Below, in pieces: positions 7,725 to 14,855 of a DNA stretch of 64,000 nucleotides. The notes beneath the pieces were generated by a model. The model made no database searches. It saw only the letters and a program-made list of their open reading frames with translations, and was not told the DNA's origin. Every line of letters begins with the position of its first letter. The stretch's first letter is position 1. Source of the DNA: Marinibaculum pumilum (GTDB taxonomy: Bacteria > Pseudomonadota > Alphaproteobacteria > Ferrovibrionales > Ferrovibrionaceae); contig NZ_JBHRTR010000037.1 of the NCBI RefSeq assembly GCF_042646425.1, positions 97,961 to 161,960 on the forward strand, given 5' to 3'. The translations under genes and the position numbers were made by a program.

Positions 7725-7804
7725 ACCCCTGGGCGACGGTTTGCGCAAGGGCTGGAGGCAGGGGCTGGAGGAAGAACCGGAAGCGCCGGGTAGGCGGGCG
7801 CCGG

Positions 7805-8038
7805 TCAGTCCTTCTTGCGCATCCCCAGGCCCTTGAAGCGCTGGTTGAAGCGCGCCACCCGTCCGCCTTCCTTGTTGAGGCGGGTCGGGCCGCCGGTCCA
7901 GGCCGGATGCGAACTCGGGTCGATGTCCAGGATCAGCGTCTCCCCCTCCGCGCCCCAGGTGGAGCGGGTCTGGTAGGTCGTGCCGTCGGTCATCTGAACC
8001 GTGATGGCGTGATAGTCGGGATGGATGTCTTTCTTCAT
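7805..8038 (-). CDS. rpmE: 50S ribosomal protein L31, zinc-free type
   Basis: A 77-residue ribosomal protein of the large subunit. It opens with MKKDIHPDYHAITVQMTDGT and carries SSHPAWTGG and KGLGMRKKD. The four zinc-binding cysteines of the C+ form are absent; there is no Cys at all. It is therefore the C- type usual in alphaproteobacteria and does not store zinc. AGGAA lies 8 bases before the ATG. A good promoter is visible 75-105 bases upstream. Confidence 0.95.
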   Translation of the reverse strand: MKKDIHPDYHAITVQMTDGTTYQTRSTWGAEGETLILDIDPSSHPAWTGGPTRLNKEGGRVARFNQRFKGLGMRKKD

Positions 8039-8113
8039 GGCGGTTCCTGTCCGCAGCCGGCGCGCGGCGCGTCCGCGGCTGCCGAAATGTCCTGAATGCC
8101 GGATGAGCCGCGC

Positions 8114-8142
8114 CTTATACAGAATGCCGCATCGCCGCGCAA
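8114..8142 (-). promoter_or_regulatory. Promoter for rpmE
   Basis: On the minus strand TTGCGC (-35, plus 8137-8142), 17 bases, then TATAAG (-10, plus 8114-8119). The predicted start is near 8106, giving a leader of about 68 nt for rpmE. Confidence 0.5.
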
Positions 8143-8325
8143 CGGCGCTGCGACATCACAGACCCCCGGCAAGGCCCTGCGGCGCTTGCCGTGCCTTGTC
8201 AAAACCGGATAGTGCAGGTCTTCAGGTCCGGCCGCGCCCGCCCGGGCGGCAACCGGCCCCCCCGTTCCTGCCTTTTCGCCACCCGCCCGATACCGCCACG
8301 GATCCCTCTGACCACAGATGACCTC

Positions 8326-10290
8326 ATGAGTCGTTCCAGCGCCAGCACCTCCATCGACGACGGCGCCCGCCGGACGCCGGATACCGCGCCGGATGCCGCG
8401 CTTGGGACGATGGCGGAGAAGGGTGCCTTCGCCGACGGCGCGGCCGGTGCCGCGCCGGACAATGACGGCGCGGCGGCGCCCGCCGGCCGGGCGCGGGGGC
8501 GCGATCCGCGGGCGCTGGCCGACCTGCTGCCCTATCTGCGCCCCTATCGCGGCCGCGCGCTGGGCGCACTGGCGGCTCTGACGGTCGCCTCCGGCGCGGT
8601 GCTGGCGATCGGGCAGGCGATCCGGCGGGTGATCGACTATGGCTTCGACGAAAGCCAGCGCGGCCTGCTGGACTATTATTTCGCGGGCATGTTCGGCGTG
8701 ATCCTGCTGCTCGCCGCGGCGACCTTCGCCCGCTACTACCTGGTCACCTGGCTGGGCGAGCGGGTCGTCGCCGACCTGCGGCGCGCGGTCTATGGCCATG
8801 TCCTGAAGCTCAGCCCGCCCTTCTTCGAGGTGACCCGGCCGGGCGAGGTGCTGTCGCGGCTGACCACCGATACCGAGATCATCCAGACCGTCGTCGGCTC
8901 CAGCGCCTCGGTGGCGCTGCGCAACCTGCTGCTGCTGGTCGGCGGCGCGGTGCTGATGGTGGTGACCAGCCCGATGGCGGCGCTGGTCATGGTCGCCATC
9001 GTGCCCTTCGTGGTCCTGCCGCTGGTGCTGTTCGGGCGCCGGGTGCGCGGGCTCAGCCGGCAGAGCCAGGACCGCATCGCCGACATCTCCGCCTATGCCG
9101 GGGAAAGCTTCCACGCGATCCAGGAGGTGCAGGCCAATGCCCATGAGGGCATCGACCGGGAGCGCTTCGCCGGCCGGGTGGAAGGTGCCTTCGCCACCGG
9201 CATGAAGCGGGTGCAGGCGCGCGCCTGGCTGACCGCCCTGGTGATGCTGCTCGCCTTCGGCGCGGTGAACGCGATGATGTGGCTGGGCAGCCGCGCGGTG
9301 CTGGACGGCGACGTCTCCGCCGGGCAGCTGACCGCCTTCGTCTTCTACGCGGTCGTCGTCTCCGCCGCGCTGGCGGCGCTGAGCGAGGTCTGGGGCGACC
9401 TGCAGCGGGCCGCCGGCGCGGTCGAGCGGCTGATGGAACTGCTGCGCACCGAGCCGGAAATCGCCGCGCCGGCGGATCCCGTCGACCTGCCGGGTGCCGT
9501 CGCCGATACCGGCGAGCCGATGGCGCTGGGCGTCACCTTCCAGGACGTGACCTTCCGCTACCCCACCCGGCCCGAGCTGCCGGCGCTGGAGGAAATCGAC
9601 CTCGACATCCGGCCGGGCGAACGGGTGGCCCTGGTCGGCCCGTCGGGCGCCGGCAAGTCGACCCTGTTCCAGCTGCTGCTGCGGTTCCGCGATCCCGATG
9701 CCGGGCGGGTGCTGCTGCACGGCGTGGACATCGCGAAGGCCGACCCGCAGGCGCTGCGGGCGCGGCTGGGCATGGTGGCGCAGGATCCGGCGATTTTTGC
9801 CGCCAGCGCGCGGGAGAATATCCGCTACGGCCGCCCGGACGCGACCGACGCGGAGGTGGAGCAGGCGGCGGAGGCCGCGGCGGCAGCGGACTTCATCCGC
9901 GACCTGCCGCAGGGCTACGAGACCTTCCTGGGCGAGCGCGGCGTGCGGCTCAGCGGCGGCCAGCGGCAGCGCATCGCGATCGCCCGGGCGATCCTGCGCA
10001 ACCCCTCGGTGCTGCTGCTGGACGAGGCGACCTCGGCGCTGGATTCCGAAAGCGAGCGCAAGGTGCAGGCGGCGATGCAGGGCCTGATGCAGGGCCGCAC
10101 CACCCTGATCATCGCGCATCGCCTGGCGACGGTGCTGCGCTGCGACCGCATCGTGGTGCTGGACCGCGGCCGCATCGTCGCGGTCGGGCCGCATCACGAA
10201 CTGCTGCAGCGCGGCGGCCTCTATGCCCGGCTGGCGGAGCTGCAGTTCGCGGAAGGCGCCGCGGCGCTGCGGTCCGGCACCGGCGGCTGA
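8326..10290 (+). CDS. MsbA-like ABC exporter (permease and ATPase fused)
   Basis: A 654-residue half-transporter that would dimerise in the inner membrane and export a hydrophobic substrate. A low-complexity N-terminus of about 55 residues precedes six membrane helices (residues about 65-345). The ATPase follows: Walker A GPSGAGKST (about residue 438), signature LSGGQRQR (about 542), Walker B VLLLDEATSALD (about 562) and H-loop IIAHRL (about 597). This places it in the MsbA-related branch common in alphaproteobacteria. The lipid or other substrate is not shown by the sequence. The chosen ATG has a poor ribosome-binding site. The membrane-anchored propeller protein follows 25 bases later and is probably co-transcribed. 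Confidence 0.88.
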   Translation: MSRSSASTSIDDGARRTPDTAPDAALGTMAEKGAFADGAAGAAPDNDGAAAPAGRARGRDPRALADLLPYLRPYRGRALGALAALTVASGAVLAIGQAIRRVIDYGFDESQRGLLDYYFAGMFGVILLLAAATFARYYLVTWLGERVVADLRRAVYGHVLKLSPPFFEVTRPGEVLSRLTTDTEIIQTVVGSSASVALRNLLLLVGGAVLMVVTSPMAALVMVAIVPFVVLPLVLFGRRVRGLSRQSQDRIADISAYAGESFHAIQEVQANAHEGIDRERFAGRVEGAFATGMKRVQARAWLTALVMLLAFGAVNAMMWLGSRAVLDGDVSAGQLTAFVFYAVVVSAALAALSEVWGDLQRAAGAVERLMELLRTEPEIAAPADPVDLPGAVADTGEPMALGVTFQDVTFRYPTRPELPALEEIDLDIRPGERVALVGPSGAGKSTLFQLLLRFRDPDAGRVLLHGVDIAKADPQALRARLGMVAQDPAIFAASARENIRYGRPDATDAEVEQAAEAAAAADFIRDLPQGYETFLGERGVRLSGGQRQRIAIARAILRNPSVLLLDEATSALDSESERKVQAAMQGLMQGRTTLIIAHRLATVLRCDRIVVLDRGRIVAVGPHHELLQRGGLYARLAELQFAEGAAALRSGTGG

Positions 10291-10315
10291 GGCGCGGACA
10301 GGAAAGGCACGGCGG

Positions 10316-11425
10316 GTGAAGCTCCTCAACACCATCGTCAAGATCGGCATCCCGCTGCTCGTGCTCGTCGGCGCGATCTGGTCGGTCTATGTGCTCTGGT
10401 CCGCCGGCGGCTTCGACGACGAGATCGTCAGCCGCATCGACGGCCAGTGCCGCCAGGTCGCCGGCGTGACCGGGCCGGAGGACATCGTCATCGATGCCGC
10501 GGGCGGCACGGCCTACCTTTCCGGTCGCGACCTGCGCGCCGCGACGGCGGCGCGGGAGGGCAAGGGCCAGGTCATGCCCGGCGCCATCTATGCCTATGAC
10601 CTGACGGCAGGTGAGGGTGCAGCACCGGTGAACCTGACGCCGGATGCCGGTGCCGCCTTCCAGCCGCACGGCCTGTCGCTGCTGCGCCAGGACGGGGTGA
10701 CCTGGCTGTTCGCGGTGAACCATCCGGGCACCGGGCATGAGGTGATCCGCTACCGCCTGGCGGAGGCCGAGGGCGGCGGCCCGCGGCTGGTGGAGAGCGG
10801 CCGCTTCGAGAGCCCGCTGCTGATCAGCCCCAACGACCTGCATGCCGTCGATACGGAGCGCTTCTACGTCACCAACGATCGCGGCAGCGGCGCCCGCTTC
10901 ATGCATGCGGTGGAAAGCTTCCTGCACCTGCCGCGCTCCACTGTCGTCTATCGCGACCCCGACGGCTGGCAGGTGGTGGCCGACGGCATCGTCTTCGCCA
11001 ACGGCATCAACGCCACCGCCGACAATGGCCGGGTCCTGGTCGGCTCGGTGGTGGAGAAGCTGGTCTACCTGTTCGACCGCGACCCCGGCAGCGGCGCCCT
11101 CACGGAAGCCGGCCGGCTGGAGATGCCGATGGGCGTCGACAATATCGACCGCGACCCGCAGGGCCGCTTCTGGATCGCCGGCCATCCGAAGCTCTTCACC
11201 TTCGTCGCCCATGCCGGCGACCCGGCGGCGCTCAGCCCCGGCATGGTGGTGCGCACCACCCTGGCTGGCGACGGCGGCCAAACGGTGGAAGTGCTGCGCG
11301 AGGACGGCAAGCTGCTCTCCGCGATGAGCGTCGCCGCGCCCTATGCCGACCGGCTGCTGCTGGGCGGCGTGTTCGCGGACCATTTCCTGGACTGCCGCAT
11401 GTCGCCGGCGGCGATGGGGCGGTAG
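10316..11425 (+). CDS. Membrane-anchored paraoxonase/SMP-30-like beta-propeller protein
   Basis: A 369-residue protein with an N-terminal membrane anchor (IGIPLLVLVGAIWSVYVLW, residues about 10-28) and a periplasmic six-blade propeller. Motifs resemble paraoxonase/arylesterase: PEDIVID, SPNDLHAVD with the calcium-ligand Asn-Asp, FYVTNDRG, FANGINATADNGRVLVG and a C-terminal APYADRLLLGGVF. In that family a central calcium ion activates hydrolysis of lactones and aryl esters. The residues seen are compatible with this, but activity is inferred. The start is a GTG with AGGAAAGG upstream; no ATG fits. The gene follows the ABC exporter by 25 bases. Confidence 0.78.
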   Translation: MKLLNTIVKIGIPLLVLVGAIWSVYVLWSAGGFDDEIVSRIDGQCRQVAGVTGPEDIVIDAAGGTAYLSGRDLRAATAAREGKGQVMPGAIYAYDLTAGEGAAPVNLTPDAGAAFQPHGLSLLRQDGVTWLFAVNHPGTGHEVIRYRLAEAEGGGPRLVESGRFESPLLISPNDLHAVDTERFYVTNDRGSGARFMHAVESFLHLPRSTVVYRDPDGWQVVADGIVFANGINATADNGRVLVGSVVEKLVYLFDRDPGSGALTEAGRLEMPMGVDNIDRDPQGRFWIAGHPKLFTFVAHAGDPAALSPGMVVRTTLAGDGGQTVEVLREDGKLLSAMSVAAPYADRLLLGGVFADHFLDCRMSPAAMGR

Positions 11426-11568
11426 AGAGCTCTGCATCCTTTCCGTCGCCCACGGCCTCCGAGACTGCGGGCTTCACGCATCTTCTCGCCGCTGCTCCCC
11501 GCCGCCGTCGTCCTCGGGCTCGACCCAAGGATCGTGGCAGGACGGTGAGGTTGCGCGGCTTCCCCGTC

Positions 11569-11605
11569 CCGTCACGATCCCCGGCTCGGGGGCCGGGGAT
11601 GACGG
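11569..11605. repeat. Palindromic intergenic repeat, copy A
   Basis: CCGTCA...ATCCCCGGC pairs with GCCGGGGATGACGG across a 5-base loop. The same ending (CGGGGATGACGG) recurs in copy B at 11876-11901 and in part near 63912. This marks a dispersed repeat family typical of high-GC alphaproteobacterial intergenic DNA. Confidence 0.6.
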
Positions 11606-11642
11606 CAACAGACGTGCAGTTCCGGGCGCCGGAATTGCGGGG

Positions 11643-11804
11643 AATTGCGGGGACACAATACTTTATTTTGGGGTTCGTTTGGCGCGCTTACGAAGGGTGA
11701 TTGCTCCTCGACTTAGTGTTAATTTCATATCATGTCCCCGCAATTACGATTGTTAATTTCGTATTATGTCCCCGCAATTATCGTATTATGTCCCCGCAAT
11801 TACG
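11643..11804. repeat. AT-richer repeat cluster with inverted arms (possible decayed mobile element)
   Basis: The block runs from AATTGCGGGGACACAATAC (11643-11661) to three copies of a unit like GTATTATGTCCCCGCAATTA (11727-11748, 11761-11780, 11783-11802), which are the inverse complement of the first. Two copies share the flank TGTTAATTTC. The middle is visibly poorer in G+C than the surroundings. Such GGGGACA..ATAC motifs often flank REP-associated or IS-type transposases. None is present, so this would be a remnant or a non-autonomous copy. Confidence 0.5.
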
Positions 11805-11816
11805 GTTTCTCCGTCG

Positions 11817-11901
11817 CCCCAGGCCTTGAGCCTGGGGCCCATTCCGCCAGCCATGCCGTAGCGCAAGAGGAATGGATCCCCGCTCAAGGCGGGGATGACG
11901 G
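11817..11901. repeat. Nested palindromic intergenic repeat, copy B
   Basis: Two perfect hairpins, CCCCAGGC-CTTGA-GCCTGGGG (11817-11837) and ATCCCCGC-TCAAG-GCGGGGAT (11876-11896), flank an outer pair CCATTCC/GGAATGG. The whole can fold as one cruciform. Its end GGGGATGACGG is shared with copy A. It may act as terminator for the converging genes on either side. Confidence 0.65.
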
Positions 11902-11917
11902 TCAATGAACGATGCCC

Positions 11918-13507
11918 CTACCGTTCCGTCAGCTTGAACTCGATGCGGCGGTTGCGCGGGTCGGCGGAGGTGGCGTTGGTGCCGGGCAGCGGGTGGTATT
12001 CGCCGAAGCCGGCGGCGGCGAGGCGGGCCGGCGGCACGCCCTGCTCGATCAGGTAGTCGGTCACCGCCAGCGCGCGGGCGGCCGACAGGTCCCAGTTCGA
12101 CCGGTAGCGCAGGTTGTTGATCGGCACCGCGTCGGTATGGCCGTCGACCCGCAGGATCCAGTTCAGGTCCGGCGGGATCGTCTTGGCGATGTCCAGCAGG
12201 GTCTCCGCCAGGGTGCGCAGCTCCCGCTTGCCCTCCGGGCCGATATCGGCGGAGCCGGAGGCGAACAGGATCTCCGACTGCAGCACGAAGCGGTCGCCCA
12301 CGACCTGCACGTCGGCGCGGCGGCCCAGCGCCTCGCGCAGGCGGCCGAAGAATTCCGAACGATAGCGCGACAGTTCCTCGACCTTCGCCGCCAGGGCGCG
12401 GTTTAGGCGGCGGCCCAGATCGGCGATCTGCGCCTGCGATTCCCGGTCCTTCGCCTCGGCGGCATCCAGCGCGAGGTTGAGGCGCGCCATCTCCTGGCGC
12501 AGCACGGCGAGCTGCTGGTTCAGCAGGTCGAGCTGGCTGCGCTGGGCGTCGGTGAGCTTGCGCTCCTTCTCCAGGGCCAGCCGCTCCGACACCAGCAGCC
12601 CCTCAAGCTCGGTGGTGCGTTCCTGGGCGGCGGCGATGTCGATCTCCTGGTCGGTCATGCGGATCTCCGCCTCGGAGAGCTCCTCGCGCGCCGCCTCCAG
12701 CGCCGCCTCGCTCTGCGCGCCGGCCGCGATGCGCCGCGCCAGCGCCAACTGCAGCGCGTCGGCGCGGTCCTTCTCCGCCGCCAGTTCCGCCTCACGCGCC
12801 CGCAGGGCCGCCTCCACCCGGGCCAGCTGCGACAGCCGGGTGCGCAGCCGCGCCTCCACCGCGTCCAGCTCCGCCTGCCGCTGCTCCAGGCTGGCGCGGG
12901 CGCGCTCCAGCCGCTCGCTCTCCCGCGCCAGCGCCGCGTCGCGGCTGGCCAGGGTCGCGCCCTGTGCCGTGCTCTCCGCCTCCAGCCGGCGGCGCTCGTC
13001 GCGCAGCGAATCGATGGTGTCGCGCAGCTCGACGATCAGGTCGCGGCTCTGCGCCAGGTCCTGCTCGTTCTGCGCCAGCAGGGTCTCCGCGCTGCCCAGG
13101 CTGTCCTCCAGCATGCGGATCACGCCCGCCTGCTGGCTGGCGCGCTCTTCCGCGTCGGCCAGCTGGCTGCGCAGGGTCAGGATCGTGTCGCTGGCGCCGC
13201 GCAGGTCGGCAGTCAGCCGGTCGCGCTCGCCGATCGCCTCTTCCAGGGCACGGGAAACCTCGTCCAGCGAGGTGCGCAGGCGGCTGTTCTCCTCCCGCTC
13301 TAGGGACAGGAGGTCGGTGATCTCCGCGATCTCGCGGTTCAGCCGGTCCAGCGCCTTGTCCTTGCCGGTGATCGCCTGCGCCAGGAAGAACTGCGCCAGG
13401 ACATAGACCACCAGGACGAAGACGATGACCAGCAGCAGGGTGGACAGGACATCGACGAAGCCGGGCCAGGCGTCGATCTGCCGGCGGCCTGAACGGGAGC
13501 GGCTCAT
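11918..13507 (-). CDS. MotB/ExbD-like protein with long coiled coil and OmpA-type peptidoglycan-binding domain
   Basis: A 529-residue protein with one membrane helix (residues about 17-45, opening GFVDVLSTLLLVIVFVL). The Asp at residue 19 stands where MotB and ExbD carry the proton-accepting Asp. Next is an almost uninterrupted coiled coil (residues about 46-370) dense in Leu, Glu, Arg and Ala. The C-terminus is an OmpA-like domain (about 380-529) with the peptidoglycan motifs GHTDAVPI and LSAARALAVTDYL. It is much longer than flagellar MotB (about 300 residues) and no flagellar gene is nearby. With the MotA/TolQ-like protein upstream it should form a proton-driven channel acting on the cell wall. 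The task is unknown. Confidence 0.8.
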   Translation of the reverse strand: MSRSRSGRRQIDAWPGFVDVLSTLLLVIVFVLVVYVLAQFFLAQAITGKDKALDRLNREIAEITDLLSLEREENSRLRTSLDEVSRALEEAIGERDRLTADLRGASDTILTLRSQLADAEERASQQAGVIRMLEDSLGSAETLLAQNEQDLAQSRDLIVELRDTIDSLRDERRRLEAESTAQGATLASRDAALARESERLERARASLEQRQAELDAVEARLRTRLSQLARVEAALRAREAELAAEKDRADALQLALARRIAAGAQSEAALEAAREELSEAEIRMTDQEIDIAAAQERTTELEGLLVSERLALEKERKLTDAQRSQLDLLNQQLAVLRQEMARLNLALDAAEAKDRESQAQIADLGRRLNRALAAKVEELSRYRSEFFGRLREALGRRADVQVVGDRFVLQSEILFASGSADIGPEGKRELRTLAETLLDIAKTIPPDLNWILRVDGHTDAVPINNLRYRSNWDLSAARALAVTDYLIEQGVPPARLAAAGFGEYHPLPGTNATSADPRNRRIEFKLTER

Positions 13508-13594
13508 GGCCTGTCCGCGCCTCGGGGCGCGGAACGGCCCCGTTGCGGTGGGGCTGGCGGCGGCGGTCGGTGCGGCATGGCGGCCCCGCCGGCG

Positions 13595-14758
13595 CTAGTG
13601 GTCGCGATTGCGGCGCGTCTCCTCCGCCATCGCCGCGAGGGTGCGGGCCAGCAGCTTTATCTCGGCGCGGATATCCTCGACGATCTGGGTGCGGCCGATC
13701 GCCATCTCCTCGAGCGCGCGTCCCAGATAGACGTCGATGTTACGCAGGTGGTTGCGGCTGGCCTGGTCCATGCCGCCGCCGCTGCTCTCGCCCATGCCGG
13801 CCAGGCGGGTCAGCACCGGCTTCATCTCGATCTGGTGTTCCGCCAGCTTCGCCAGCAGCGACTGCTCCGCCCGCATCTGGTCTGTCAGGGTCGACAGCCG
13901 GTCGATCAGCTTGGTGATCTGCTGGTTGGCGCCGCTGCGCCCTTCCTCGGTCCGCGCCAGGGTGCGCTGCAGCGAGTCGAGGCTGTCGGCGGTCTGCTCC
14001 AGCAGGGCCTGCACATAGGCCGGCACCGAACCCTCTGCCTCGACGATCGGGCCGCCGCCGGAGAGGCGGGTCATGCCGGACAGCCATTCCTCCAGCTCGT
14101 TGTAGAAGCGGTTCTGGGCCTGGCCGGCCTGCAGGTCCAGGAAGCCCAGGATCAGCGATCCCGCGAGGCCGAACAGGGAGGAGGCGAAGGCCGTGCCCAT
14201 GCCGGACAGCGGTGCCTCCAGCCCCTGCTTCAGGCTGTCGAACAGGCCGAGCGCATCTTCGCCCTCGCCGATCTGCAGGCTGGAGATCGTGTCGCCGACC
14301 GAGCCGACGGTCTGCAGCAGGCCGTAGAAGGTGCCCAGCAGGCCGAGGAAGACCAGCAGGCCGATGAAATAGCGCGAGATCTCCCGCCCTTCGTCCAGCC
14401 GGCTGGACAGCGAATCAAGGATGCTGCGCAGGGCGAGCGCCGACAGGCTGCCGCGTCCGGCCCGGTTCTGCAGCATCCGCGCGATCGGCGCGATCAGCGG
14501 CGGCGGGTCGGGCATCGAGATGCCGCTCTGCTTTTCCGCCCGCTGGAACTGCTCCAGCCAGGTGATCTCGCGGCCCAGCATCAGCACCTGGCGGAACACC
14601 AGGACGATGCCGATCAGCAGCACGCCCAGGATCAGCGCGTTCAGCGGCACGTTCGCCTGGAAGGCATCCCACAGGACGGTATAGAGCACCGCCGCCACGG
14701 CGGCCGTGGCCACCAGGAACAGCAGCATCCGGATGATGAAGCGGGTGGGGCGGGTCAT
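13595..14758 (-). CDS. MotA/TolQ/ExbB-type proton channel protein
   Basis: A 387-residue protein with four predicted membrane helices (about 10-32, 37-58, 127-150, 187-210). The third and fourth carry the family motifs GLLGTFYGLLQTVG and GMGTAFASSLFGLAGSL, resembling the pore helices of TolQ. A cytoplasmic domain lies between helices 2 and 3. A helical tail of about 175 residues follows helix 4, longer than in TolQ or ExbB. It lies 87 bases before the MotB-like gene on the same strand, and the two make a natural channel-stator pair. True TolQ is encoded separately at 30555, so this is an additional system. The C-terminal tail recalls ZorA of Zorya, but the other Zorya genes are absent. Confidence 0.82.
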   Translation of the reverse strand: MTRPTRFIIRMLLFLVATAAVAAVLYTVLWDAFQANVPLNALILGVLLIGIVLVFRQVLMLGREITWLEQFQRAEKQSGISMPDPPPLIAPIARMLQNRAGRGSLSALALRSILDSLSSRLDEGREISRYFIGLLVFLGLLGTFYGLLQTVGSVGDTISSLQIGEGEDALGLFDSLKQGLEAPLSGMGTAFASSLFGLAGSLILGFLDLQAGQAQNRFYNELEEWLSGMTRLSGGGPIVEAEGSVPAYVQALLEQTADSLDSLQRTLARTEEGRSGANQQITKLIDRLSTLTDQMRAEQSLLAKLAEHQIEMKPVLTRLAGMGESSGGGMDQASRNHLRNIDVYLGRALEEMAIGRTQIVEDIRAEIKLLARTLAAMAEETRRNRDH

Positions 14759-14855
14759 CGGGCCGCTCCTGCCGGGGCAGGCCGGGCGCCGGGATCGCTG
14801 CCGCTTGCGGCGGCCGACCCGGCCGCGCGGCGCACCCCGGAGCCTGCCGCGATCG

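Noticed and set aside
8035..10350. 771-residue minus-strand frame opposite the ABC exporter
   Set aside because: Shadow of the exporter gene, with no protein-like motif.
11727..11804. CRISPR array
   Set aside because: The repeats are few, nearly abutting and partly inverted, without uniform spacers or cas genes. The tandem arrays at 24854, 25271 and 39036 have no spacers either.
11918..14758. Zorya anti-phage system (ZorA/ZorB)
   Set aside because: The MotA-like and MotB-like pair recalls ZorAB, but no ZorC, ZorD or ZorE gene is near. In Zorya the long tail is on ZorA, whereas here the long coiled coil is on the MotB-like protein. The neighbourhood is housekeeping.
11918..14758. Flagellar motor stator MotA/MotB
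   Set aside because: No flagellar genes nearby, and the MotB-like protein is far too long and differently built.
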